Below are positions 10,418 to 25,400 of a DNA stretch of 60,000 bases, in pieces; position 1 is the first letter of the stretch, and each line of letters begins with the position of its first letter. The stretch is from Bolinopsis microptera (lineage: Eukaryota > Ctenophora > Tentaculata > Lobata > Bolinopsidae), in NCBI RefSeq assembly GCF_026151205.1, contig NC_087082.1:250001-310000 (forward strand), in the 5' to 3' direction. A program made the position numbers and the translations under genes. The notes under the pieces were generated by a model that saw only the letters and a list, made by a program, of their open reading frames with translations, had not been told where the DNA came from and did not search any database.

Positions 10418-13400
10418 CTATAATGAAGTCCTCTCAGTATCAAAGTAATAGTAAGTTGCTATGATAACCCCGAACAGTCCTAATGATAATCCTGTCGATC
10501 TGAAAGTATGGACATTAGTTAAAACACTATGATACTGATTAGTCACTATACCAATAAGTAAGTGACCACGATAACATTGTGAAAGTTTATTAGCGAAAAT
10601 TGAAAGCTCAAGCGGATACTCACAGTGCGTTGTTTTCACTGAAAACTTTCAGACAATCGACAGCAGTAGTGAACAAGAAGAGAAGTAACGAGACGGAGGC
10701 GAGACCCAATGAGATTACAGAAGACATGACGTCACGACCTCGGGTGGCGATATCGTTACCCGTTAACGGGTGTTCCATCCGCTTCTGTTCCTAAAATTGA
10801 AAATATTTAAGGAATAAAATGTCATTTGTAAACTCCATAAGTAACAATTTGAGATCCAGGAGTCAAACAAAGGAAGTGTATTATATTAGTGTTATATTAG
10901 TGTTTAGTATTTACTTGTAATTCTTCGAATTTGGTCATCTTGTACTTGTAGTCATCCAGTCGCTCTTCTATCTCTTTTATACGTTCATCCGACGAGTAAC
11001 TGAAATGTGTTCCGTTGATATATTTTACTCCGGTCATTCAAGTAATTCACTTTTATTTTCTATAAATAACTTTTATTTTTTAATAATTGATAATACATCT
11101 TCTATTTCTATATTCATAACGGTTTCCTTTTACGACTAATACTACGTTAATATCATTAAAATTAATGGTGGTCTCACTTATCCTTTAATTGCCTTCTCAA
11201 TTACAATATCATGGCATCACAAACGTTAAGTAAAATCCCTTCACTTTAATGATTTAACAAAGGTCATATTACACAACACAAAGGACAAATTAGCGTATCA
11301 TTTTAATGTGAACAACACAAAGCAACAATGTTTATTTCAATTCGGCTAATCGACGTGAGTTGGACAGCAAACGGCCGAAATGTTTTGAACACAACATTTG
11401 TCAATGTGCCAAGCTGTTCATCCAAATATGTAATAAGCCAAGGTGTTGAATTTAAGATGACAACTCTCTGCAGTGTAAATTATAACACTGTATAACTATG
11501 TATAACGAATAATCTAGTATTAGTAATGAACACAAAAATCACTTAAAATAACCCATTATATAGTAATAAAATAAATCAGACTCACTGAAATTTATCGAGC
11601 TTGTCATCAACTCTATCGTCAATTTGTCGTATCCGCATGTTACCTTCCTGGATTGCTTCCACAAAGTAATCATGTTGCTTTGCCAGGTTAGCGTTAACTA
11701 GCATTATTCCATCCTTATACGTGTCCTGGTGGGCCACATTTTAAAAGTGGAAAATAAAACAATGGATACACGAATAGTGAATACGTACAGCATGGAGAAA
11801 CAACCGTTACTTCTGATTGTGCTTCAAAGTAACAAACTTATTAACATTACTTAGTAATATAATAACTTATTAACATTACTTAGTAATATAATAACTTATT
11901 AACATTACTTAGTAATATAAATTATTTTGAGTTCAACTAACACATTTTAACCCAACAATATTAAATAAATTTACCCTCAACTCCTTAACTTCACTAAGAA
12001 GAGCTAAGTAATCTTCTCTAAGTTTATTCAAACCATCGTTGACTCCCTCACTTAAGTTGGATACACTGTCAGCCCTGAGGATATTCACGTTAGTACCTAC
12101 TTCCTAGCAACCAGTACCTAGCAACCAGTACCTAACAACTGGTACCTAGCAACCACTGTCGGCCCTGAGGATATTCACGTTAGTCATCGTCTACAATACA
12201 GCCAGTAATTCCACCTGAGTTATTTAGTGCCGACCCTACACTGATAACAAGTATCTACTACCCACTATCTAGTGACCACAATGAACATTACACTATTTGT
12301 TAAGGGGGCCGGGGGGGTCTTCATCAAAATTCTCTCGAAATCGAGTTTATAGTTGTTTCTGATAGAGGGGAGTGATATCTATCAGCTGCTTTGGGGGGAA
12401 TGCAACGTCAATTAATGTCAATTAATGTCAATTAATGTCAATTAATGTCAATTAATGTCAATGTCAGTTTTGCAAAATTTTGGAATACTGACATTAATTG
12501 ACACGATATTTTTCGACCAGAGATTATGTAGTTCTACCATATTTTTAGCACTTTAGAACGTTTATATCATCAATTGATTCACTACTATCACATATGGAAA
12601 TGTGAAATGTGAAAAAATTCAGATCATTAAACAATAAAACTAAAATAATACGGTTTCCCGAAATTTAATTTTCTTAAATGGGCGTGGCCATCCAAGGGCG
12701 TGGTTCTCAACATCATCAGAACTTAAAACCCACATTAAACGAAATGCCTTCATGACATTTATATTTGAATAACGAATCTTAAACAGCTAACATTACTCCT
12801 TCATACTAAAAAAACCGATTTTAGATATTTTACCTGTATAAGAAACCAATAAAATATGGGCGTGGCCGGTGGGGACCGAAGATGGAAGAGTTGGAAGCTG
12901 AAATTTTTTTGGTGGTCTTTGAACCAAAGGATCAACAGATAAGAACATACTCATAATTATTCAAGGACATTTTGTTTTTTTGAACCGGTCTAACTTACAT
13001 AGACGTGAATATCTTGAATATTTATCGAATAATGATAATCTCAAATTTCAAGACATATTAATGTCAATTAATGTCAATTAATGTCAATTAATGTCAATTA
13101 ATGTCAATTAATGTCAATTAATGTCAATTAATGTCAATTAATGTCAATGTCAGTTTGGGGTTTTTATGGAATACTGACATTAATTGACGTTGCATTCCCC
13201 CCGCTGCTTTTGGTCCCATGGAAAAATATTGTTCCTAGCCGAAATTATCGCCGGTCAAAGGTCAGCGCTTATGTGTAATTGTATTGCGCGAGCAATTTTC
13301 AATCGCGCGTTCTGAAAATCGAGTCTAAAAATCTATCTTCTCCTACATTTTTTGAGCAATCACCCTCAAACTTTCAGGATATGTTCTTAGGATCAGTTAG

Positions 13401-16400
13401 AAGAGAACTCTAGAGCCAGAATTTGGAGATAGGCCTTTAAAGATTTTTAATTCGATTTTGAAAATCTTGGACCTCTAAAAATCAAGGTCCAAGGGGGGCC
13501 CACAATCTAGTGACCACAATGAACATTACACTATTTGTTAAGTACAAGTATCTACTACCCACTATCTAGTGACCACAATGAACATTACATAACAAATATC
13601 TACTACCCACTATCTAGTGACCACAATGAACATTACCCTATTTGTTAAGTACCAGTAACAAGTATCTACTACCCACTATCGATATCTAGTGACCACAATG
13701 AACATTACACTATTTGTTAAGTACCAGTAACAAGTATCTACTACCCACTATCTAGTGACCACAATGAACATTACACTATTTGTTAAGTACCAGTAACAAG
13801 TATCTACTACCCACTATCGATATCTAGTGACCACAATGAACATTACCCTATTTGTTAAGTACCAGTAACAAGTATCTACTACCCACTATCTAGTGACCAC
13901 AATGAACATTACCCTATTTGTTGAGTACCAGTAACAAGTATCTACTACCCACAATCTAGTGACCACAATGAACATTACACTATTTGTTAAGTACAAGTAT
14001 CTACTACCCACTATCTAGTGACCACAATGAACATTACATAACAAATATCTACTACCCACTATCTAGTGACCACAATGAACATTACACTATTTGTTAAGTA
14101 CAAGTATCTACTACCCACTATCTAGTGACCACAATGAACATTACATAACAAATATCTACTACCCACTATCTAGTGACCACAATGAACATTACCCTATTTG
14201 TTAAGTACCAGTAACAAGTATCTACTACCCACTATCGATATCTAGTGACCACAATGAACATATCACTATTTGTTAAGTACCAGTAACAAGTATCTACTAC
14301 CCACTATCTAGTGACCACAATGAACATTACACTATTTGTTAAGTACAAGTATCTACTACCCACTATCTAGTGACCACAATGAACATTACCCTATTTGTTA
14401 AGTACCAGTATCTACTACCCACTATCTAGTGACCACAATGAACATTACCCTATTTGTTAAGTACCAGTAACAAGTATATACTACCCACTATCTAGTGACC
14501 ACAATGTATCTACTACCCACTATCTAGTGACCACAATGTATTTACTACCCACTATCTAGTGACCACAATGTATTTACTACCCACTATCTAGTGACCACAA
14601 TGTATTTACTACCCACTATCTAGTGACCACAATGTATCTACTACCCACTATCTAGTGACCACAATGTATTTACTACCCACTATCTAGTGACCACTATCTA
14701 ATACCCACTATCTAGTGACCACAATGTATTTACTACCCACTATCTAGTGACCACAATGTATTAACTACCCACTATCTAGTGACCAGTATCTACTACCCAC
14801 TATCTAGTGACCACAATGTATTTACTACCCACTATCTAGTGACCACAATGTATTTACTACCCACTATCTAGTGACCACAATGTATTTACTACCCACTATC
14901 TAGTGACCACAATGTATCTACTACCCACTATCTAGTGACCACAATGTATTTACTACCCACTATCTAGTGACCACTATCTAATACCCACTATCTAGTGACC
15001 ACAATGTATTTACTACCCACTATCTAGTGACCACAATGTATCTAATACCCACTATCTAGTGACCATTATCTAATACCCACTATCTAGTGACCACAATGTA
15101 TCTACTACCCACTATCTAGTGACCACAATGTATTAACTACCCACTATCTAGTGACCACAATGTATTTACTACCCACTATCTAGTGACCACAATGTATCTA
15201 ATACCCACTATCTAGTGACCACTATCTAATACCCACTATCTAGTGACCACAATGTATCTAATACCCACTATCTAGTGACCACAATGTATCTACTACCCAC
15301 TATCTAGTGACCACAATGTATCTACTACCCACTATCTAGTGACCACAATGTATCTACTACCCACTATCTAGTGACCACAATGTATTTACTACCCACTATC
15401 TAGTGACCACAATATATCTAATACCCACTATCTAGTGACCACTATCTAATACCCACTATCTAGTGACCACAATGTATCTAATACCCACTATCTAGTGACC
15501 ACAATGTATCTACTACCCACTATCTAGTGACCACAATGTATCTACTACCCACTATCTAGTGACCACAATGTATCTACTACCCACTATCTAGTGACCACAA
15601 TGTATTTACTACCCACTATCTAGTGACCACAATGTATCTAATACCCACTATCTAGTGACCACAATGTATTAACTACCCACTATCTAGTGACCAGTATCTA
15701 CTACCCACTATCTAGTGACCACAATGTATTTACTACCCACTATCTAGTGACCACAATGTATTTACTACCCACTATCTAGTGACCACAATGTATTTACTAC
15801 CCACTATCTAGTGACCACAATGTATCTACTACCCACTATCTAGTGACCACAATGTATTTACTACCCACTATCTAGTGACCACTATCTAATACCCACTATC
15901 TAGTGACCACAATGTATTTACTACCCACTATCTAGTGACCACAATGTATCTAATACCCACTATCTAGTGACCATTATCTAATACCCACTATCTAGTGACC
16001 ACAATGTATCTAATACCCACTATCTAGTGACCACAATGTATCTACTACCCACTATCTAGTGACCACAATGTATCTACTACCCACTATCTAGTGACCACAA
16101 TGTATTAACTACCCACTATCTAGTGACCACAATGTATTTACTACCCACTATCTAGTGACCACAATGTATCTAATACCCACTATCTAGTGACCACTATCTA
16201 ATACCCACTATCTAGTGACCACAATGTATCTAATACCCACTATCTAGTGACCACAATGTATCTACTACCCACTATCTAGTGACCACAATGTATCTACTAC
16301 CCACTATCTAGTGACCACAATGTATCTACTACCCACTATCTAGTGACCACAATGTATTTACTACCCACTATCTAGTGACCACAATATATCTAATACCCAC

Positions 16401-19400
16401 TATCTAGTGACCACTATCTAATACCCACTATCTAGTGACCACAATGTATCTAATACCCACTATCTAGTGACCACAATGTATCTACTACCCACTATCTAGT
16501 GACCACAATGTATCTACTACCCACTATCTAGTGACCACAATGTATCTACTACCCACTATCTAGTGACCACAATGTATTTACTACCCACTATCTAGTGACC
16601 ACAATATATCTAATACCCACTATCTAGTGACCACTATCTAATACCCACTATCTAGTGACCACAATATATCTAATACCCACTATCTAGTGACCACTATCTA
16701 ATACCCACTATCTAGTGACCACAATGTATCTAATACCCACTATCTAGTGACCACAATGTATCTAATACCCACTATCTAGTGACCACAATGTATTAACTAC
16801 CCACTATCTAGTGACCACTATCTAATACCCACTATCTAGTGACCACAATGTATCTAATACCCACTATCTAGTGACCACTATCTAATACCCACTATCTAGT
16901 GACCACAATGTATCTAATACCCACTATCTAGTGACCACAATGAACACTATTTGTTAAGTACCATCTGACTGATCTGTCTGTTATCAGGAACTAACCCGAG
17001 GGTTGGTGATAAGGATGCTGGTCGGGGAGGGAGAATTAAAGGAGAAGGCACTCTCCTTCTATGTTCTAGAGCCAATGCTGTCACCATCTCACCTCCCTTC
17101 AGTGACCTTTCAGAGAGGGTCCTCTCCCCTCTCTCCCGATTAAACCCCTTCTCAAAACTTGAGTTAGCACTGCTGCTCTTCTCGAGGGGTAGTTGGGGTC
17201 TCAACATTTTATCCAGTGTAGTTCCGATACTAGCGGCTCTTCTGTGCCCTTTGTTGGATTGGTGCTTCCGGGACATGGTCACTACTTCTACAAGCAATGA
17301 TGCGGGTACGTAGTTAAAATGAAATATAAAGCCAGACACCACCTCGATCAGTAAAGTGTTTTCAGCTGAAGTTGGCGCCAGAGATCACGAAGGATTACAG
17401 TCATTTCATTTTTATACTGAGATGTTTGTCAAGATAAGTCAGTAAGCTGATGATCTAAGGTACCAACTTCATCCGAGCACAGCGACTGCAACAAAACTAA
17501 TCGTGCGAAGAAACAAAAACTTCGTATTAGGCTCTCACCGTTAACAATGAAATATTTATCTTAATATGCACACGGGCCAGCTGTTTATAAAATATGCGAC
17601 TATTACAAAGATAAAACACTAAGCAGAGTAAGCAACGAAAGCTTCTTCAGAGATAAGTGTCACAAAGCACGTACAAGATTTAAACAGGAGCAGTGAGCTT
17701 TAGAAAAGGTAGCGGTAAGTATTCTCAACTCCACGCGATACAAAGGATAATACAACTTGGGACACATAGAACCCCCAGGCCATGTGAGTATAGAATCTCA
17801 AAGTTAGTGTAACAAAATTAAATGTGCTGCTTTTGACTGCGGCTTATAAACACGTTCGTTAGTGTTCATAGGAATCAATTATGCAGTTTTTGAAGAGGGA
17901 TCAAATTTCCGGGTTCGAATGGTACTGGTAGAGCAGACACGCTTCGATACGAGTTTAAATATAAAATCAACAAAGCCGGAAAGTACTGTAATTACTAATT
18001 GGAATAATTATGAAAACTAACACTATAAGGATGAAAGCAGCTATAAATTGACAGAGACAACAGTACATGAGTCACCATACAGTACGTATGCGCAGTCAGG
18101 TACAAAAGCTAGGCCGCGCAGCTAACGAAAGAACAATGCGAATATTGCGAGAGTCAGGCAATATAAGATCATGTCCTACACCCCTGATGTGTGCTATAAT
18201 GTATTGCTGGTCAGTACACTGAAACAAGCAACAACACTATAGAGTATAGACATTATACGGAGGGAAAGAAAGAAAAGGCAGCAATACTGAAAACTGCTGA
18301 CTTCTTCTAAACCACTACACTCACGAAACACTAACACACCAATAAAGTGACTGTGGAGCAGTTAATAAAACGGCGCGAATATTCGAGAATATATTCACTC
18401 CAAATGTACTGACATTGAGAAGTGTACTTTAAACAATACACCAGGAGTCAGGTGTGCTGATTGTCCAAATAGAGCCCCCTTAGCGGTCCTCTTAGCGGTC
18501 CTCTTAGCGGTCCTTGTCGAGTAAATAACTAAGCAAAACAAAGTGGTCTCCGTCTTGATAAACACTGAACATTTGCTAGAATTACTACAAAATATAGAGC
18601 GTACAGAAGACATACACTCCAGTAGCGGTGTATACTACATACACCTAAACTTTCAACAGCCCACATCAGTGAAGTTGCCTAACTTTAAATAAAGTGCGAA
18701 TCAAGATGAACAATAATGGTAGCAGCGACTAATACAGTAATACCAGCGTCATAATATGTAATGTACACAGGAAGTGAGCTGGAATGTAAGTTCAAGATAC
18801 CGATAAAAAGTGACCAGTGTAATTAGATTTACATTTTACACTGTAAATGTGAGATGCATAGTGAATATAATATCTGACACTGCAATACAATGACCAATAC
18901 AGATTACAGAACCAACTATACATTTGCGGAATAGCCGGGCATTCTCTTCCCAACAATTAAGATTTAATCGATTTTGCGTTATGTCGCGAAACTTCTAATT
19001 ATTGCCACAACGTGTAGACAGATTTACATGGATTTGTCTCCTCTAATCAAGAAGACAAAAATGTCAAATTTGATCAATTCCAGCTCCCACGACCTAGGGT
19101 TATGAAGTAAAGTTTGAGAAAAATAATCAGGATATCTAACAGATAAGTTAGTCTCATTAACGTGATTAAACATATATGGAAACCACCACCCACTCTCTGA
19201 CAGGACTATCTAGCAACCAGTTACCATTACCTACTCCCTAGCAACCAGTACCTACTTCCTAGCAACCAGTACCTACTTCCTAGCAACCAGTACCTATTAC
19301 CTAGCAACCAGTACCTACTTCCTAGCAACCAGTACCTACTCACTAGCAACCAGTACCTACTTCCTAGCAACCAGTACCTATTACCTAGCAACCAGTACCT

Positions 19401-22400
19401 ACTTCCTAGCAACCAGTACCTAGCAACCAATACCTACTTCCTAGTATCCAGTACCTAACAACTGGTACCTAGCAACCAGTACCTAACAACTGGTACCTAG
19501 CAATCAGTACCTAGCAAATAGCCATCAGTACTATGTAATACATTACAGTTTGTAAGTAACACTACACAGAATTTAATAAAATATTCTTTACTTCATTACA
19601 CACTCATACTTTGAAGTTTGAGCACTCCCAGAATCTAGGTGTAAGGAATAAAAACGAACGCAGTCTTTTCTTGAGAGAGCGTATAATTTCAGAATAAGAA
19701 CTTACATCGAAATGTTGAAGATCACTTCAGGGGTAAGTTTCACAGTGAAATATATTTTCTTATACAAAATATGTTATAAGAATATGCTATACAAAATGTC
19801 TCAAGTTAACAATCGGGTGTGTAAGCCAATCAGTCGAATGAAACTTTAACATTCAAGCCAACTTGAAGCAACTCATCACATTAATGATGTAACGAATTTT
19901 AATATGTTTTAATGTGTTGTTATGATTGGGTATAGGAGCTTGTATTGTCTAATCGAGAGGAAAAGTACTGGAAATCAGAAGAAGAAACACTAAAAGATAA
20001 TCTTGAAGATAATCGTCAGCAAATCTAAATAAAAACAGGGCCACAAATCACGCCAATCAACAAATCACAGCTGGCCCAAAACAACAACAACCCCCGTCGC
20101 CTAGCAACGGGGGAATCTAGGGACTAGGAACTAAGGTGATCCCTCCCTTTTATTGCAACTAGAAGTGGGGTGCGGTTCACACTGACAAGGCGGAACTAAA
20201 ACTTACGGGTTCCTATGGTTACCATGGGTACGTTGGTAACACGACGTTTCTGATTTGCTCCTACCAAAAGAAGTGATGTCCGTCCTACGAAATAATTCAA
20301 CTCACAACATTGGGAGTAACAGAACTAGGTGGGCCAAATTAAACCTTACATGGGTTAAGAACCATTAGCTGTCTTGTAGTCATATTACTTACTTGTCGGA
20401 AACATTACTATATAAGGTAGTGTTACCATGGTTACTTACTTGTCGGAAACATTACTATATAAGGTAGTGTTACCATGGTTACTTACTTGTCGGAAACATT
20501 CTCAAATTCGTCATTGTTCACAGGGGACTGGTCTTCGTCGTCACTGAAACAAAAACGAGGTTAATTTATTGATTAATTATCAATATATTGTTAGTAAATT
20601 AATCAAGAAAATTAATTATCAATAAGTTAGTTTAACAGATTTACACTGTACACTGTACAGTAAACAGACGACCTTGTATAATTTATAAACCTTGGAATTG
20701 AATTGAATAACGTGTCAAGTGTACTGTGATTCATGACCTGTTACCTACCTTACTCGGGATTATTATAACCGGGATAAAGTGGTGGGTTTTGGAAGATTCC
20801 GCCATATTTTTCCCGGTCAAAAATTTTACCAGTCATAAAAAAACCCGCCGACTCAGATTATGGGGTTCCAAGGGGGTGGTGATCATCATATTTTACCTGA
20901 AGTCTCATATGTGCTAGAGAAGACTTTTGAAGCAGTGGATGGAGGGCTGTAACTTTATTGGCGGTTGCTACCATAATTTCGTTATAAAAATCACAATTTG
21001 GTTATAGAAATCAGATTTCAGGGTGGACCGTGATTTTCACTTTTCTTGCCCATGAAGTGAGTAAACTGTGCCACTATTTCATGGTCCACGGTGGATTGAT
21101 TACTGGAGCAGTTGAAGATGCAAAGCCAAGACGTTCCCCAATACCAAGCGGTGGGCAGGAAATTAAGCTCCGGCTGACCTTCAGAGCAGTAGCCCCATTA
21201 GCGGACAAAATGAAAGTCTTGTTAAGACAACAATACAACTTCGAATTTGACGGTCAGCAGCAGGGGGATATCAATAATGATAATGGAGGGGACATTAGCG
21301 ATAATGAGAATTAGAATACGCTTTAATGAAGATTTGACTTATTATTGCTATAGATTTATTTTCCTTTAAATACTAGACGTGTCTTTTTTTCTATTTCTGA
21401 GTAATATCAGTAACTGTAAATTGAAATAACTTCTTTAACAAGTAACAAAAACAGAAATTTCGGTTGAAAATTTGTTGACCTCTGAAAAAAAAACTTGAAA
21501 GGTCGGCCACCGGTAAATACATGACCGGGATAATTTGGCGGGTTTTGGGAAATTCCGCCATATTTTTCCCGGTTATTAATTTTCCCAGTCATAAATTAAC
21601 CCGCTATAATATTCCCGAGTAAGGTATGTAATATGTAATATGTACAATATGTACAATATGTACAATATGTACAATATGTACAATATGTACAATATGTACA
21701 ATATGTACAATATGTACAATATGTAATATGTAATATGTAATATGTAATATGTAATATGTAATATGTAATACAGGGTGTTCACGATACATTGAAACGGTTT
21801 TAAATGGCTATAAAAACATTTATGAAGGAGCACTCCACTATATTTTCCACTTATTTTCTTTGCTAAGGGGTCGTTCATATATTACGTAATCAGCCGAGGG
21901 GAGGGGGTTTCCAAATGCTTACGGTTGATTACGGGGGGAGGGGGGGGGGCTATTCTGATAGTGATAAAATTTAGAAATTGATCGGATATCAAAGTAGTTT
22001 GAAAGGTGCTTGGCCGGATATCATAACAATGATATCGGCTCATCATGATCAGGGTAGCATGAAACGTAAAGAAAAATTATTTCCAGAGAAAAAAGTCAAG
22101 GGGGGGGGGGGGGGGGGGGGGGGTCAGGCCATGATTACGTAATATTGCTGTCAGGGGGTAATCGATTAAATTTATGTTACAACTAGTCCAGATATCAAAA
22201 ATGTCACACAATTCTCAAAATTTCAAATATTGTGCAGCAACATCCTGATATGAGTGATAACTGTGAAGAATGTTTCTGCCAGAACTAGTTTGGAAATTGG
22301 CCCAAAATTTTTCATTGGGCCTTAATCTAAAATCTTATCAATAGTGTGAAGTCAAAATACGATTCTTTATTGACTCTGAAAATTTCATGCGAAAATATTA

Positions 22401-25400
22401 AGGAATGGACAAGTAATTACGAATTGAGCGAACTGTGTAATGTGTAATGTGTAATGTGTAATGTGTAATGTGTAATGTGTAATGTTTAATGTGTAATGTG
22501 TAATGTGTAATGTGTAATGTGTAATGTGTAATGTGTAATGTGTAATGTAACACACCCAGTGACGATGATCTGTGGTGCACTATCTAAAAAGAAGGTAGAT
22601 CTCCCGACACTGTTACTGCTCATAGTAACTCATGGTGTTGCCATGGTAACCTGATACTAACATTAACACTCTTACAACAACGTTAAAATGTAAATCCACC
22701 ACAAATACGAACAATTCAGTGCGGGAATTTAGTTTAAAATATTGAACGTTAAACTTTGCGGCCGACGAGAAATTAAGTGCAAAGCGGAGCAGTACAATTG
22801 ACAATAACAAATTCTGAGTGTACAAAAGCAAAATGAAAAACGTTGCCATAGGAACAGCGCAGAGCGAAAGCTTATGGAGTAAAGCTGTACATCCGGCAAA
22901 AGCTACGGTTACATGAACAGTGCTGTGTAATTATAATAACATATTATGTAATTATAAATGCTCATTGTGCAGGTATAATTACATATTATGTTATTTTAAT
23001 TCGACTGATTAACTGTAACTACTCGTTAAACAAAGAAGCAACTTTCAGCCAGTACTCAGTGTACAGGATATCCCACGCAGTACAATACTACACCACCTTC
23101 AAAACACCATCACTTATCAGGGCTAGAAGAGATGACAAGTTGACCAGTAAATCTGACAAACACGGCAGATAATAGGCAGATGATAGGCAAAAGTAGGCAC
23201 GTCAAAAGAGGCAGGGAAATAGAGCTAGAGGCAGGGTGAAAATAAGCACAATAGCTGGACGATTCAGGAACAAAAACTAGAGCTACACATCCCCACTATA
23301 TAATTATAATATCATCCAGCTGTAATAATTACATTAACACTTACACAGTGCGGGGTGTTGTGTAACATGAGACTACTGTGCAGCGCCTCATCTCGCTAAG
23401 TGCGGGGTGTTGTGTAACATGAGACTACTGTGCAGCGCCTCATCTCGCTAAGTGCAGGGTGTTGTGTAACATGAGACTACTGTGCAGCGCCTCATCTCGC
23501 TAAGTGCGGGGTGTTGTGTAACATGAGACTACTGTGCAGCGCCTCATCTCGCTAAGTGCGGGGTGTTGTGTAACATGAGACTACTGTGCAGCGCCTCATC
23601 TCGCTAAGTGCGGGGTGTTGTGTAACATGAGACTACTGTGCAGCGCCTCATCTCGCTAAGTGCAGGGTGTTGTGTAACATGAGACTACTGTGCAGCGCCT
23701 CATCTCGCTAAGTGCGGGGTGTTGTGTAACATGAGACTACTGTGCAGCGCCTCATCTCGCTAAGTGCGGGGTGTTGTGTAACATGAGACTACTGTGCAGC
23801 GCCTCATCTCGCTAAGTGCGGGGTGTTGTGTAACATGAGACTACTGTGCAGCGCCTCATCTCGCTAAGTGCGGGGTGTTGTGTAACATGAGACTACTGTG
23901 CAGCGCCTCATCTCGCTAAGTGCGGGGTGTTGTGTAACATGAGACTACTGTGCAGCGCCTCATCTCGCTAAGTGCGGGGTGTTGTGTAACATGAGACTAC
24001 TGTGCAGCGCCTCATCTCGCTAAGTGCGGGGTGTTGTGTAACATGAGACTACTGTGCAGCGCCTCATCTCGCTAAGTGCGGGGTGTTCTGTAACATGAGA
24101 CTACTGTGCAGCGCCTCATCTCGCTAAGTGCGGGGTGTTGTGTAACATGAGACTACTGTGCAGCGCCTCATCTCGCTAAGTGCGGGGTGTTGTGTAACAT
24201 GAGACTACTGTGCAGCGCCTCATCTCGCTAAGTGCGGGGTGTTGTGTAACATGAGACTACTGTGCAGCGCCTCATCTCGCTAAGTGCGGGGTGTTGTGTA
24301 CAATGAGACTACTGTGCAGCGCCTCATCTCGCTAAGTGCGGGGTGTTGTGTAACATGAGATTAATTAATTTGTACACGCGAAACATGAATATGAGCTGTT
24401 TCAACAGGCAGACTATACACAGCACAATGTATTAAATACGGCGAGTGACAAACACGTACTGTTCCCTGATAACTTACTGTCAGTGAATTTACTTCCTTCA
24501 AAATATTTTCATCACGTTCGAGTTGAGGGGATCTGCGTTGTGTACAATCTACATTACAATATAACGACGTTCACTGCTTATAAACCAACAGAAATATATG
24601 TCCAGATACTTAATATGTATTATTAATCTATTAATTTCACCAATTCTGGATATATTTCTTCGATCTCGTTAAATTACGAAAAAAAAACATCAAAATAATT
24701 TCCGACGCCGGGAATCGAACCCGGGTCTTGTGGGTGAGAGCCACAGATGCTAGCCCCTACACCACGCCGGAGACATCCGCCATAGAAATGTAAATTCAAT
24801 AAACAAGCTTTTTCTGCGAGCGCGCGTGTTTTTTGTTACCTTAGGGCCAATAAATTTGGTTCACAATAAATTTGGTTACCATAATTTTAGTCACAAATTT
24901 AGTCACAAATTTCGCAAATTTTTTGTCTGCAACAATTTTAGTCACATTTTTCGACTTTTCGAGACCATTTTCCATTCCATTTATATTTACCTTAAGAACG
25001 ATAAATTTAGTCTACCCCGTCTGAGCATTACAGATTAAGCTGCAATGCATTACTCAGGAATTTCAATAACATCAGATAATAATGCTCTACTGAAATTTTG
25101 GTCTCCTCTAGAATAAGTCGCCGAAAAATTTAGTCTCATGAAATTTGGTTTACAACAACAAACTATTTTAGTCAAAAGTTTGACTACATTTATGGTAGAC
25201 TAAATTTGTCGTGCTCAAGGTAGTATCGATGCATATTAGCGTAGCTGCAACATTTGTAACTGCAACATTTGTTTTCAGGCTCAAAACTTCGTCAATATAA
25301 TAAAAACATATAGTTTTAGGTTCCCCAAAAGAAACATCTCTGCATGTAGATTTAGTCTACGTTGAACGACATAAATTGTGTTTTATAAGGTTAACCTGCT

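Noticed and set aside
13500-16960. CRISPR array
   Set aside because: The interval between cores is itself repeated, not unique spacers, and the context is an animal gene intron.
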